From Lamellibrachia columna (taxonomy: Eukaryota > Annelida > Polychaeta > Sabellida > Siboglinidae): 64,000 nucleotides of DNA. Made by a program: the position numbers and the translations under genes. How positions within the stretch are numbered: position 1 is the stretch's first letter; every line of letters starts with the position of its first letter. Positions 23,431 through 35,019 of this stretch are shown in pieces. The notes below the pieces were generated by a model. The model did not search any database. It saw only the letters and a program-made list of their open reading frames with translations, and had not been told where the DNA came from. The stretch is taken from assembly GCA_963662155.1 (NCBI GenBank), contig OY759269.1, positions 749,001 to 813,000 of the forward strand, given 5' to 3'.

Positions 23431-24052
23431 GGCAACGCCTTCCTTGGTGCCTTGCGTCAGCGCCCGCCCCAACAATGGAAGGAAGGGTTAGGGTTAGGGA
23501 GAGAGACAAAAGGCAACGCCTTCCTTGGCGCCTCGCGTCAGCGCCCGCCCCAACAATGGAAGGAAGGGTTAGGGTTAGGGAGAGAGACAAAAGGCAACGC
23601 CTTCCTTGGTGCCTTGCGTCAGCGCCCGCCCCAACAATGGAAGGAAGGGTTAGGGTTAGGGAGAGAGACAAAAGGCAACGCCTTCCTTGGCGGCTCGCGT
23701 CACCGCCCGCCCCAACAATGGAAGGAAGGGTTAGGGTTAGGGAGAGAGACAAAAGGCAACGCCTTCCTTGGCGCCTCGCGTCAGCGCCCGCCCCAACAAT
23801 GGAAGGAAGGGTTAGGGTTAGGGAGAGAGACAAAAGGCAACGCCTTCCTTGGCGCCTCGCGTCACCGCCCGCCCCAACAATGGAAGGAAGGGTTAGGGTT
23901 AGGGAGAGAGACAAAAGGCAACGCCTTCCTTGGCGCCTCGCGTCACCGCCCGCCCCAACAATGGAAGGAAGGGTTAGGGTTAGGGAGAGAGACAAAAGGC
24001 AACGCCTTCCTTGGCGCCTCGCGTCACCGCCCGCCCCAACAATGGAAGGAAG
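23430..24052. repeat. 81-bp tandem repeat, 8 copies, each with a telomere-like core
   Basis: The unit is 27 codons long and keeps frame with the preceding retrotransposon ORF (GNAFLGASRQRPPQQWKEG). Each unit contains AGGGTTAGGGTTAGGG, two and a half TTAGGG motifs. Q/H and A/G variants distinguish copies; CGTCAGCGCC and CGTCACCGCC types alternate. Confidence 0.95.
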
Positions 24053-24184
24053 CACGCATAAAACACTAAAGTTGGATATTGGACGGTTTTTAGTCAACAT
24101 TTCATGATCGAAACTCTGCTTTAGCAACCGTGTCATGGTGGCGCTTTTCATAACAGCTGGCATAGTAGATAACCCTGGGTTAAA

Positions 24185-24265
24185 TAGCGTCTACCCGGTC
24201 ACCCCTGGATTCTAGGGCGTCTACCCGGTCACCCCTGGATTCTAGGGCGTCTACCCGGTCCAGGT
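24185..24265. repeat. 30-bp repeat, left remnant
   Basis: Three copies built on CTACCCGGTCACCCCTGGAT. They belong to the array that resumes at 26340. Confidence 0.85.
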
Positions 24266-24355
24266 GTGGGTCAAGAACATGGGCAGTGTACTTAAGTCCA
24301 AGTCCAAGTACTCACTGTAAAAAATATAGGCAAGTACAAGTACACAGTATTTTTT

Positions 24356-24650
24356 GAAGAATTCAAGTACAAGTACTTTGTGAAGAATTCAAGTACAAGT
24401 ACTTTGTGAAGAATTCAAGTACAAGTACAAAGTACTTTGTGAAGAAGTCAAGTACAAGTACTTTGTGAAGAATTGAAGTACAATTACAAGTATTTTGTGA
24501 AGAATTGAAGTACAAGTACAAAGTACTTTGTGAAGAATTCAAGTACAAGTACTTTGTGAAGAATTCAAGTACAAGTACTTTGGGAAGAATTCAATACAAG
24601 TACAAAGTACTTTGTAAAGAATTCAAGTACAAGTACAAAGTACTTTGTCA
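24356..24650. repeat. About 26-bp GTAC-rich repeat
   Basis: Copies of AAGTACAAGTACTTTGTGAA followed by GAATTC, with variable extra ACAAAGTA words. Each unit contains self-complementary AGTACTT. Confidence 0.9.
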
Positions 24651-25585
24651 ATTTTAATCAAGTACATAGAAGGCTACATTTATATTTCACAATGGTGATG
24701 GTCAAAGGGATGAAAACACAAAAGCAGCAGTATTATGCAATTATTCATTATCTAAGTCAAGGAAAACTGTAAAACCTCTTTATTTCATCAACAATGACAT
24801 TCACTTCAATTACGACAAAACAACCAGTTGGAGGATTTGTCAGAAATAACAAAGTATTAAAAAAAGTTGCACTTTCAAATACTTCAGAAAAGTTTCATTT
24901 TCTTAGCTACAAATAAAAATTTCTTTTCACAGCATATATTGAGAAAGTACTCAGAGGTACTCGTAATGTACTCGTAGAATCTGAATACAGTGAGTATGAG
25001 TACGAGTACATGACCTATAAGTTGTATGAGTACGAGTAAAAAATGTACTCGAGTACACGAGTACCAAGTACTTCCGCCCCAGTTCTGAAGTATATATTTT
25101 GTCCATGAATAAAATACATATTTGCCATAATCACTACCTTCATGTGCTTCAACAAGTTCATTGTTGCCCGTGAGCAGGAGGAAATCTTCATATCACAGAG
25201 TTTACTGGGTTTTGTAGTTGCCTTGTGCATTTGCAGGAACAATAAAGTGATCGAATGCTGATGATTTGTTCGCCATGTCTGTAGTCTTGTAGATATAACT
25301 GAGAATATAATTGCATGTCTGCGGTGTCGTGTATTTATCATCAGCATATCTCAACCGATTGCAATTTACTACTTGTCAGTGAAAATCCAAAGCAAAGTTA
25401 ATCATGTCTAACACAATACATGTGAATTGTTGGCTTCAGTTCAATCCAATACAGTTGATCAAGAGATCAGTTTACATATTTGAATCATGGCTTCAAATAA
25501 TCCTGTCATTGATAATGTATGTTTGGTTGATTGAAGTGTTCAATGGCTAAATATCCGTTGATATGTATGTAAGTGCTTATGTTGT

Positions 25586-25905
25586 TCCGCCCCTTTATGC
25601 TGCTCCTCCCCTTTATGTTGCTCCTCCCCTTTATGTTGCTCCTCCCCTTTATGTTGCTCCTCCCCTTTATGCTGCTCCTCCCCTTTATGCTGCTCCTCCC
25701 CTTTATGCTGCTCCTCCCCTTTATGTTGCTCCTCCCCTTTATGTTGCTCCTCCCCTTTATGTTGCTCCTCCCCTTTATGCTGCTCCTCCCCTTTATGCTG
25801 CTCCTCCCCTTTATGCTGCTCCTCCCCTTTATGCTGCTCCTCCACTTTATGTTGCTCCTCCCCTTTATGTTGCTCCTCCCCTGTATGTTGCTCCTCCCCC
25901 TTATG
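25586..25905. repeat. 18-bp tandem repeat, about 18 copies
   Basis: Unit CCTTTATGTTGCTCCTCC (G/T to C variant: ATGCTG). Being a multiple of 3 it leaves three frames open, which are artefacts. Confidence 0.97.
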
Positions 25906-26339
25906 CATCTAAACCAATCAACATCCAGCATTGCCCGTAGCTATTCATTGACAGACATAACATGGACAGTGGATCACCTAATATGGTCATCAATACAGAA
26001 CATTAACTATGCATCACCACTTATTATTGTAAACATTGCACCATCATTTATGTTTCATGTCAATATGTTGTGTGTAAACTAACAATAAACATACGGTCAT
26101 TTTCATTGCAGTTATTTTTTGCACCATTTATGGTTCATGTCATGACGCTTTGTGAGAAAGAAAAACACAAGGTCATTTTTCCCAATTCTTGAGACAGAAC
26201 CAAATATTTAACGAAAACATAAAAAATACTTGGGAAAGTACTTGTCAAGTCCAAGTACTTTGACGGTCAAGTACAAGTACTGCACTCAGCAAAATAGCAA
26301 GTACAAGTCCAAGTACAGTACTTGCTGTACTTGATAGTA

Positions 26340-27330
26340 TACCCGGTCACTCCTGCTTTTTAGAGGACCTACCCGGTAACTCCTGGGTTCAAGAGCGCCT
26401 ACCCGGTCACTCATGCGTTAAAGAGCGCCTACCCGGTCACTCATGCGTTATAGAGCACCTAACCGGTCACTCATGCGTTAAACAGCACATACCCGGTCAC
26501 TCATGCGTTAAAGAGCACCTACCCGGTCATTCATGCGTTAAAGAGCACCTACCCGGTCACTCATGCGTTAAAGAGCGCCTATCCGGTCATTCATGCGTTA
26601 AAGAGCACCTACCCGGGCACTCATGCGTTAAAGAGCACCTACCCGGTCACTCATGCGTTAAAGAGCACCTACCCGGTCACTCATGCGTTAAAGAGCACCT
26701 ATCCGGTCATTCATGCGTTAAAGAGCACCTACCCGGTCACTCATGCGTTAAAGAGCGCCTACCCGGTCACTCATGCGTTAAAGAGCACCTACCCGGTCAC
26801 TCATGCGTTAAAGAGCGCCTACCCGGTCACTCATGCGTTAAAGAGCACCTACCCGGTCACTCATGCGTTAAAGAGCACCTACCCGGTCACTCATGCGTTA
26901 ACGAGCACCTACCCGGTCACTCATGCGTTAAAGAGCACCTACCCGGTCATTCCTGTGCTCTAGAGAGTCGACCCGGTCATTCCTGTGTCCTCGAAGGCTA
27001 TCCGTTCGCGCTTCGGTTCTATAGAGCGCCTACCCGATCACCCCTGGGTTTTATAGGGCCTATCCGATTACCCCTGGGTATTAGACCGCCTACCGGTCAC
27101 CCCTGGGTTCTAGAGGACCTACACCTTTACCCCTGGGTTCTAGACTGCCTACCGGTCACCCATGGTTTCTAGAGGGCCTACCAAATTACCCTGGGTAGTA
27201 GACCGCCTACCGGACACCCCTGGGTTCGAGAGGGACTACCCGGTCACCCCTGGGTTCTAGAGGGACTACCCGGTCACCCATGGGTTCTAGAGGGACTACC
27301 CGGTCACCCATGGGTTCCAGAAGACTGGGC
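26340..27330. repeat. 30-bp tandem repeat, about 33 copies
   Basis: A core of about 20 uniform units (CTACCCGGTCACTCATGCGT plus TAAAGAGCAC) is flanked on the right by diverged units with CCCCTGGGTTCTAGAGGG. The order (diverged edges, uniform core) is typical of unequal exchange. Confidence 0.95.
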
Positions 27331-27530
27331 AGTGCAGTTGTGCATCCGCCCACAAGCTCTAACATCTCCACATGTATGACAGCATGACAGTGAAGTTGAC
27401 AGTCAAGTTAAAGACACCCTTATGTTGAAGGCAAAGTCAGACCTGATCACTCGCGTGAACATCGTCGCGTAGTCTACTCGTGTGATATGTCGCGTAGTCA
27501 GATATTGGAGTACTTATGATATATGTAGAG

Positions 27531-27691
27531 CAGGGTTCGGCAACCTTATTGAACGGAGGGCCAAATTAGTTACTTGGAATAGGTCAGCGGGCCACACATA
27601 CACGCACGCACATGGAAGCACGCACGCACGCCATGGAAGCACGCACGCACGCACGCGCGCACATAAGGATATTATCTTTCTTGTAACACGT

Positions 27692-27770
<79 letters not shown>

Positions 27771-27788
27771 TTATAAGTATATACATAC

Positions 27789-27839
<51 letters not shown>

Positions 27840-27852
27840 AGTATATACATAC

Positions 27853-27902
<50 letters not shown>

Positions 27903-27957
27903 GTATATACATACATAAATACACACATATACATATATACACATATACACATACACA

Positions 27958-28012
<55 letters not shown>

Positions 28013-28015
28013 GCG

Positions 28016-28058
<43 letters not shown>

Positions 28059-28866
28059 AGTTCAGCTTCATTTTTTCACTCCCTGTTGCGAGCCCTGAGA
28101 TTGTCAATTGGTCAGCAAACTCCCGTCTCAGCAGCTCAATGAATGCTACGAAGGCCTACATGTCCGGAGTAGCTAGTTTGTTTTCTATGAGTGTCGAGAA
28201 GTAATTTGCATCCCGCAGTTGCGTTTCCCACAATCGAAACCTGGTCTCGAAAGCGGAGACAAACGGGCACAGTTCATTGATTAGTTGTTCTCTTCCCTGG
28301 AGTTGGGCGTTCAGTGAGGTGCTCCGTGACGCAGACTAAAATGCAAAATCGCAGATCCATAAGGGGTCAGTGAATGCCGGTACTACGCTAATCTCATATC
28401 ACAGCTCGTACACGTGACACAGCATGGCAACCCAACCTAGTCAGGGCACTTCGGTTTAGTGCAGGAATTGTTAATATTGCACATTCATCTGGGACGGAAG
28501 GTGCTGGAACTGCCAGTGATTTAACGAGTGTTATTCAAAACAACACATTATCACTCAAACACAAAAAGATAGAAAATTCATGTCTGCATGTGGGCAAAAC
28601 TTAATTAATTAAAGTTTTAAGGAAGTCAGAAATGTTTCATATGTTCATCGCGTGGAAATGGTATTACCGAGTTGCATTATGTGATATGTCTCGCCTAGAC
28701 GTCTCGTCTAGAATTTAGTCTAGATAAGACGTACTAATTTTTATTTTATATATCAGTATTGCGGGCGCGGGCCCCGCCATGCATAATCTTGCTATCAGTC
28801 CGCGGGCCGCATGAAATAGCTCTGCAGGCCACAGTTGGCCCGCGGGCCGCAGGTTACCGACCCCTG
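27531..28866 (-). mobile_element. hAT transposon remnant with transposase fragment
   Basis: Ends are CAGGGTTCGGCAACC on the left and, reverse-complemented, CAGGGGTCGGTAACC on the right. On the minus strand 28057-28326 encodes a hAT transposase segment: SLNAQLQGREQLINEL, FVSAFETRFRLWETQLRDAN, then after one [17 protein letters not shown]. This stretch resembles the domesticated-transposase family near EPM2AIP1/ZBED-type proteins. Most of the interior is replaced by microsatellites. Flanking 8-mers ATGTAGAG and AATTGTAG do not match well, so the target duplication is decayed or the end is misplaced by two bases. Confidence 0.8.
27690..28055. repeat. Composite (TA)n, (CGCA)n and (CA)n microsatellite
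   Basis: Several long TA tracts separated by TTTATAAGTATATACATACA-type spacers, then ACGC repeats, then CA repeats. It lies within the hAT element. The open frames here are artefacts. Confidence 0.97.
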
Positions 28867-28919
28867 AATTGTAGAGCATAGTCAAGTAATCCTGGATTGT
28901 ATATCCACATTAGGGAGAG

Positions 28920-29155
28920 GGGCACATGTACATGTATAAGGTGACACCTCTCTGTACATGTATATGGTGACACCTCTCTGTACATGTATATGGTGACACA
29001 TCTCTGTACATGTATATGGTGACACATCTCTGTACATGTATATGGTGACACCTCTATGTACATGTATATGGTGACACCTCTCTGTACGTGTATATGGTGA
29101 CAGTGACACCTCTGTACATGTATATGGTGACACCTCTCTGTACACTTCGCTGTAC
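28920..29155. repeat. 26-bp tandem repeat, about 9 copies
   Basis: Unit TGTACATGTATATGGTGACA plus CCTCTC. Self-complementary TGTACA recurs in every unit. Confidence 0.95.
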
Positions 29156-29179
29156 ATTGTACAGCTAACATTATAGTTT

Positions 29180-30130
29180 GTGGTAGTATGTTTTTCAACT
29201 TATTCATAATACTGATAGATTTTGATAATTTATTTGCTAATTTATTTATGTGGCTCTTCCAATTTAAGTATTTATCAATTGTGATGCCAAAAAAGTTGAA
29301 CTCTTCTACGCATTCTAATTCTGATCCAAAGTTGGCAGACGTACCTTTTTCTGCGGTGTATAGAAGACATGAACTTAGATTTATTCACACTTAATGATAA
29401 CTTATCGCTTTTAACCATGTGCTTATCTTGGACAATTCATAATTTATTATTTCATTAAAATTTTGTCGTGCGTTTGAGTCTTGAAGACTATTTAATATAC
29501 TATCCGGTGTTGTGTCATCTGCATATATTATTGATTTAAAAACAGTACTCGCAAACACAATGTCATTTATATAAATAATAAATAAAAGGGGCCTTGGATA
29601 AGTCAATATAAATAATAAATAAAAGGGGCCTTGGATAAGTCAATATAAATAATAAATAAAAGGGGCCTTGGATAAGTCAATATAAATAATAAATAAAAGG
29701 GGCCTTGGATAAGTCAATATAAATGTTTATTGGGGATTCTCCTTTATCCATTATCTGCAGTGTCCGTTTCATCAGTTCAAGAGCAGCAAGGTCAGTGGAG
29801 TGCTGTTTCCTGAAGCCGTATTGGCTGCTATAATATAGCTGATTAGAATGAAAGTGGTCATGAAGTTGATTAAAGATAACGCGTTCAAATTTTTTTGAGA
29901 TGGCAGGTAAGATTGATATGGGTCTGTAATTGTTGAGAATGGTATTGTCTTTTTTTATGAAGTGATATAACTTTTGCAAGTCGCTAACATTTGATTAATT
30001 ATTAAAGTAATTGGTTTGTATATTTCCGTCTTTATTGTTTTCAAAAGCATAACTGAAATAACATCAATACTGCAACTTAGATTAGGCTGTAGCATATCAA
30101 TTTACAGACAGTTTCTTCGTCAACTGGTTT
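29180..30130 (-). mobile_element. Degenerate non-LTR retrotransposon, family A, copy 2
   Basis: On the minus strand RT reads NYRPISILPAISKKFERVIF, QYGFRKQHSTDLAALEL and INIYIDLSKA. It then jumps across a deletion into FIIYINDIVFASTVF, IIYADDTTPDS and ISTWLKA. At the deletion point a 37-bp segment is present in four copies (29584-29731). It is related to copy 1 at 20.4-22.3 kb. Confidence 0.82.
29570..29722. repeat. 37-bp tandem repeat, 4 copies, at an RT deletion junction
   Basis: AAAAGGGGCCTTGGATAAGT recurs at 29584, 29621, 29658 and 29695. On the minus strand each unit fuses the LSKA codons of motif A to the PLLFIIYI codons preceding the YADD box. Confidence 0.95.
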
Positions 30131-30299
30131 AAATTGAAAGGCATGCCTACTTGGATTGTTTAGACAGTTGTTGTAGGTAGTGTGCTGAGCCGTTATTCAA
30201 ACAGCGTGAAAAGACCAGTAATCTGATCATTTGATGCATTCAGAAATACCTGCTCAGTGAAATAATGCAGGAGTAGCAAAAAAGTTGTGTACATATTCC

Positions 30300-30680
30300 T
30301 ATTTAAAAAACAGAGCTACATCTCAACTCATATATACCTAGGACGAGTCGACTGTGGAACTCCCTCCCAGCATCCGCTTTCCCTGCCTCTCCAAACATGA
30401 CTGCATTCAAGACAGGTGTGAATGCTTTTCTTTTGGATCAGATGTTTTAAATCTTTTCGGTCTTAATCATATCAAATGTGATTGTTTTTATCTTCTGGTG
30501 GTCATGGTGTTGAGAGTAGGTTAATACCTGGCTGGGAGATGGTGACCTGCGAATTAACAGCCTACGGGGCCCGAGCCCATGAAATGTGGGTGGACGGCAC
30601 GCCTAGTCACGTGATGTATCTTGTAGGGCTAGCGTTATTTCCTGGTTACCATGACCACCAGATAGATAGATAAACCATTT
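30300..30680 (+). mobile_element. L2/CR1-group 3' end fragment
   Basis: Encodes WNSLPASAFPASPNMTAFKT and GVNAFLLD, the C-terminus of a non-LTR ORF2. A short 3' untranslated region follows, ending in AGATAGATAGATAAA, a tandem tail typical of this group. Confidence 0.7.
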
Positions 30681-30689
30681 TTTTTCTTT

Positions 30690-31300
30690 CTTTTGTTGTA
30701 TATATTTTTATTGATCCATCCTTGTTTTTATCTCGGTTTTAGTGCAATGTTTGCTAAGCTTATAACAAAAGTTATTTTAGAGCAGGAGCTGCAATCTGTA
30801 TTGAATTCATAGTAAGCATTGATTTGAGCCGAACTTCTGATTTTTTTTTCAAATTGCCGTTTGCCACATGGTAACATTACCACACAGACCCTTTGTTCAA
30901 ATTTGGGCAAATGTTCTCACCTCAGATCTTCAAATGGTGTACAAATGTATGTTTAGTTAGTACTACAAAGACTGAGTTCATCAACAATTCTAGGGTTCAC
31001 AGACCCATCAAATTTTTTTTAATTAACATTCAGCTATAGTAATGATGACCCAGTAATAGTAATAATATATATCTTGGTATTAGTAATAGTACTATATTAG
31101 AATTAATATAATAGTAATAGTAATAGAAACAGTAAGAAGTAATAGTAATAGATTGTCTGTAATAGAACCCATGCCTGGGCAAAGTATAACAACCAGTATT
31201 ACGTCGCAATTTCGAGAGTTGGATTCCAAAAAGCCATCAAGATATTGACTTGATTCCAATGCATAGATGCATATTAAGTTCAGTGATATCGTTGTGTCTC
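30690..31300. other. AT-rich spacer with (AGTAAT)n low complexity
   Basis: No gene seen. 31036-31150 is a degenerate TAGTAATAGTAATA tract. Confidence 0.6.
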
Positions 31301-31308
31301 CTCAATTG

Positions 31309-31708
31309 TTATGTTGTTATCACGACAATCACTTATTAAGTACGTAATATTGTTATCACGACAATCACTTATTAAGTACGTAATATTGTTATCACGACAA
31401 TCACTTATTAAGTACGTAATATTGTTATCACGACAATCACTTATTAAGTACGTAATATTGTTATCACGACAATCACTTATTAAGTACGTAATATTGTTAT
31501 CACGACAATCACTTATTAAGTACGTAATATTGTTATCACGACAATCACTTATTAAGTACGTAATATTGTTATCACGACAATCACTTATTAAGTACGTAAT
31601 ATTGTTATCACGACAATCACTTATTAAGTACGTAATATTGTTATCACGACAATCACTTATTAAGTACGTAATGTTGTTATCACGACAATCACTTATTAAG
31701 TACGTAAC
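31309..31708. repeat. 36-bp tandem repeat, 11 copies
   Basis: A highly uniform unit with the word CACGACAATCACTTATTAAG every 36 bp; a single substitution near 31673 (ATGTTG for ATATTG) marks the last copies. The open frame LLSRQSLIKYVI is a repeat artefact. Confidence 0.97.
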
Positions 31709-32146
31709 TTGTCCGGTCCGCAGGATGGGTAGTAATTTGTTCTAGTATGTTACAAACTAGTATCAACACTTCACACTTCAATATGTGACGTCATCACTGT
31801 CCACTGAAGATTGACTTTCGCTAGCTCAGTGTCAAAGTCAGCTATAATGATTATACACTATATAGTTGAGGCCAAAGTCCGCCACACTCAGGTGACGAGA
31901 AGGCCTACATAAGCAGCGGCGACGGGCTTCACGGCACGAACAACATACTGTCTACACACACGACATACACACACGTACGTGCTCACGCACACACATGTAC
32001 GCACAAATAAATTAACACACATGCACATACACACACGCACAGACAAATAAACAAACAAGCATACACACGCGTGTACGCAAACACTCACTCATATGCACAG
32101 CGCACACACACGCGGCGCGCGCGCGCGCAATCACGCACGCACGCAC
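31709..32146. other. Spacer with (CA)n/(ACGC) low-complexity tracts
   Basis: No gene seen; 31950-32146 is CA- and CG-rich simple sequence. Confidence 0.6.
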
Positions 32147-32290
32147 GGACCATTCAGCTAAGATGACGGCGAGATGTACAGACGGACGCACGGACCATTC
32201 AGCTAAGATGACGGCGAGATGTACAGACGGACGTCAGAGATGTACAGACGGACGTCAGAGATGTACAGACGGACGTCAGAGATGTCGACA
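32147..32290. repeat. Two nested tandem repeats (about 43 bp x2, 21 bp x3)
   Basis: GGACCATTCAGCTAAGATGA is duplicated at about 32147 and 32190. GATGTACAGACGGACGTCAGA then repeats about three times and ends within the second copy. Confidence 0.9.
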
Positions 32291-32679
32291 GTGCGTCGAG
32301 GACTATGTATTGGGTACTGTCGCAGGGTTACACCATTAGTTAATCCCTGTAGAATTACTAAAGGGTTGTGTTCTATTTGTGTTTGCTGGTACTGTAGATG
32401 AATGAAATCGCGGGCTACCGCGGGAACATTTTATGTAGACTACATCAATGTTCTTTGTACACTGTACTAACAGAAATTGTACACGGAAAAAAGATTTTGG
32501 CACGTTATTTTGCGTAGCAAATATATAACGACATATTTACACAGTACGTGTGTCTGTTTATACAAAGTGGTTTATATAAATAATTTGGTTATTCATAGGT
32601 ACTATAATTATCTGTCAGAATGTCTTTATTGCCATGTGAAAATGCCCTGGTTTGCCATATGTAAGTAACATCGATGTCC

Positions 32680-32934
32680 TTGCCGCGACTGGAGCGGTGG
32701 CTGACGTGAGCCGGGTCTGATACGCCTCGCACTCGACATCTGCACAGCCAGATGGATCTACTCTGCCAATCGGGCTTTCATGTCTACGATTGGCTCGCGT
32801 GACATATTCTGGGCTAGGGCCTTTTTATCGCATACATAATGGGGCGTCAGCGACTGACGGTCTATCGACTGACTGAGCAGGCATCGCGAAGGGCGGTTGT
32901 GCTAGAGAAGGAATTCACAGACAAGTAAGTCGAT
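32680..32934 (+). promoter_or_regulatory. Candidate promoter and first exon
   Basis: A comparatively GC-rich unique block. An ATG at 32838 opens a frame of about 28 codons (MGRQRLTVYRLTEQASRRA, then VVLEKEFTD) that ends at a strong 5' splice site, GACAA|GTAAGT, at about 32924. No downstream exon is recognised in the arrays that follow. The protein is not recognised, so this could equally be chance. Confidence 0.25.
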
Positions 32935-33244
32935 AGGTGTTTGTCGTTTATTAATTGCAATGACCCCCATCGAGACAGAGTAGTTCGATCTGAAATTGTC
33001 TCCATGACCTGCTCTATCTACTGATATCGTTTGATTGTTTCATTGGTCTGCTTATACTGTCTCTGTCGTGAGAAACTTTAGATGTTGCTGGTGCCCCAAA
33101 CCGATGCCCCGTAAATAAATTAGGTTAGACCAGATGGTTAGACCCATCAACTAACGCATCGTGCAACATTTACTCGAAAGAGACCAACCTTAATTGGAGT
33201 AACACAGATAGTTTGCCGAGTTTGTGAAATACGCAGCATATTAC

Positions 33245-34505
33245 ACATTGCGGCGGTGTAGTGGTTAGAACATGTGACTAGTGTAGTGGTTAGAACATGT
33301 GACTAGTGTAGTGGTTAGAACATGTGACTAGTGTAGTGGTTAGAACATGTGACTAGTGTAGTGGTTAGAACATGTGACTAGTGTAGTGGTTAGAACATGT
33401 TACTAGTGTAGTGGTTAGAACATGTGACTAGTGTAGTGGTTAAAACATGTGACTAGTGTAGTGGTTAAAACATGTGACTAGTGTAGTGGTTAAAACATGT
33501 GACTAGTGTAGTGGTTAGAACATGTGACTAGTGTAGTGGTTAGAACATGTGACTAGTGTAGTGGTTAGAACATGTGACTAGTGTAGTGGTTAGAACATGT
33601 GACTAGTGTAGTGGTTAGAACATGTGACTAGTGTAGTGGTTAGAACATGTGACTAGTGTAGTGGTTAGAACATGTGACTAGTGTAGTGGTTAGAACATGT
33701 GACTAGTGTAGTGGTTAGAACATGTGACTAGTGTAGTGGTTAGAACATGTGACTAGTGTAGTGGTTAGAACATGTGACTAGTGTAGTGGTTAAAACATGT
33801 GACTAGTGTAGTGGTTAGAACATGTGACTAGTGTAGTGGTTAGAACATGTGACTAGTGTAGTGGTTAGAACATGTGACTAGTGTAGTGGTTAGAACATGT
33901 GACTAGTGTAGTGGTTAGAACATGTGACTAGTGTAGTGGTTAGAACATGTTACTAGTGTAGTGGTTAGAACATGTGACTAGTGTAGTGGTTAAAACATGT
34001 GACTAGTGTAGTGGTTAAAACATGTGACTAGTGTAGTGGTTAAAACATGTGACTAGTGTAGTGGTTAGAACATGTGACTAGTGTAGTGGTTAGAACATGT
34101 GACTAGTGTAGTGGTTAGAACATGTGACTAGTGTAGTGGTTAGAACATGTGACTAGTGTAGTGGTTAGAACATGTGACTAGTGTAGTGGTTAGAACATGT
34201 GACTAGTGTAGTGGTTAGAACATGTGACTAGTGTAGTGGTTAGAACATGTGACTAGTGTAGTGGTTAGAACATGTGACTAGTGTAGTGGTTAGAACATGT
34301 GACTAGTGTAGTGGTTAGAACATGTGACTAGTGTAGTGGTTAAAACATGTGACTAGTGTAGTGGTTAGAACATGTGACTAGTGTAGTGGTTAGAACATGT
34401 GACTAGTGTAGTGGTTAGAACATGTGACTAGTGTAGTGGTTAGAACATGTGACTAGTGTAGTGGTTAGAACATGTGACTAGTGTAGTGGTTAGAACATGT
34501 GACTA
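33245..34505. repeat. 25-bp tandem repeat, about 50 copies, tRNA A-box-like
   Basis: Unit GTGTAGTGGTTAGAACATGT plus GACTA. The array starts as GGCGGTGTAGTGGTTAGAAC, which resembles the 5' end and A box of a tRNA or tRNA-derived SINE. G-to-A (TTAAAACATG) and G-to-T (CATGTTAC) variants recur in the same order about 535 bp apart, which indicates a higher-order duplication. Confidence 0.95.
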
Positions 34506-34565
34506 TAAGTCGATATGACCGGGTTCTGAATGCTAGCTCTAGTTGTCGCTTCAAAGTTTGGGTAG

Positions 34566-34738
34566 TTTGGTTCACTCCACCTTGCCTCAGTTCACTCCAC
34601 CTTGCCTCAGTTCACTCCACCTTGCCTCAGTTCACTCCACCTTGCCCCAGTTCACTCCACCTTGCCTCAGTTCACTCCACCTTGCCCCAGTTCACCTCAC
34701 CTTGCCTCAGTTCACTCCACCTTGCCCCAGTTCACTCT
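34566..34738. repeat. 20-bp tandem repeat, about 9 copies
   Basis: Unit TTCACTCCACCTTGCCTCAG with a CCCCAG variant. Confidence 0.95.
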
Positions 34739-34862
34739 GCTGTTTAAATGAGTCCTGGCTAGAGACAGTATATATATTATGTGACCGAATAGTCTTCGCG
34801 CAGTAATTGCTATGTGACAGAATTCTTCCCTTCGAAGTCGGGCCAGGGGCCCTAACGTAAAA

Positions 34863-35017
34863 TAGGGTTAGTTAACCACTACACTAGTCACATGTTCTAA
34901 CCCTAACGTAGAGTAGGGTTAGTTAACCACTAGACTAGTCACATGTTCTAACCCTAACGTAGAGTAGGGTTAGTTAACCACTACACTAGTCACATGTTCT
35001 AACCCTAACGTAGAGTA
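34863..35017. repeat. 51-bp tandem repeat, 3 copies, inverted relative to the 25-bp array
   Basis: Each unit contains CACTAGTCACATGTTCTAAC (preceded by ACTA). This is the reverse complement of the 25-bp unit at 33245-34505, flanked by AGGGTTAGTTAACC and CCCTAACGTAG. Confidence 0.92.
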
Positions 35018-35019
35018 GG

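Larger units (their letters stand above)
24266..26339. mobile_element. Unclassified element inserted into the 30-bp array
   Basis: About 2.07 kb separating two parts of one array. Both ends are rich in AAGTCCAAGTACTT and its complement, an inverted-repeat-like arrangement resembling a DNA transposon. No transposase is recognised. Two internal arrays lie at 24356-24650 and 25586-25905. Exact ends and a target duplication could not be fixed. Confidence 0.5.

Noticed and set aside
23430..24052. True telomere
   Set aside because: TTAGGG motifs are only two to three per 81-bp unit and the array is bounded by unique and TE sequence.
27514..28107. Open frames in TA, CA and CG microsatellites
   Set aside because: Dipeptide-like YIYI and VCVC translations are simple-sequence artefacts.
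33245..34505. Cluster of tRNA genes
   Set aside because: Units are 25 bp, with no cloverleaf, B box or terminator; only the A-box-like stretch is present.
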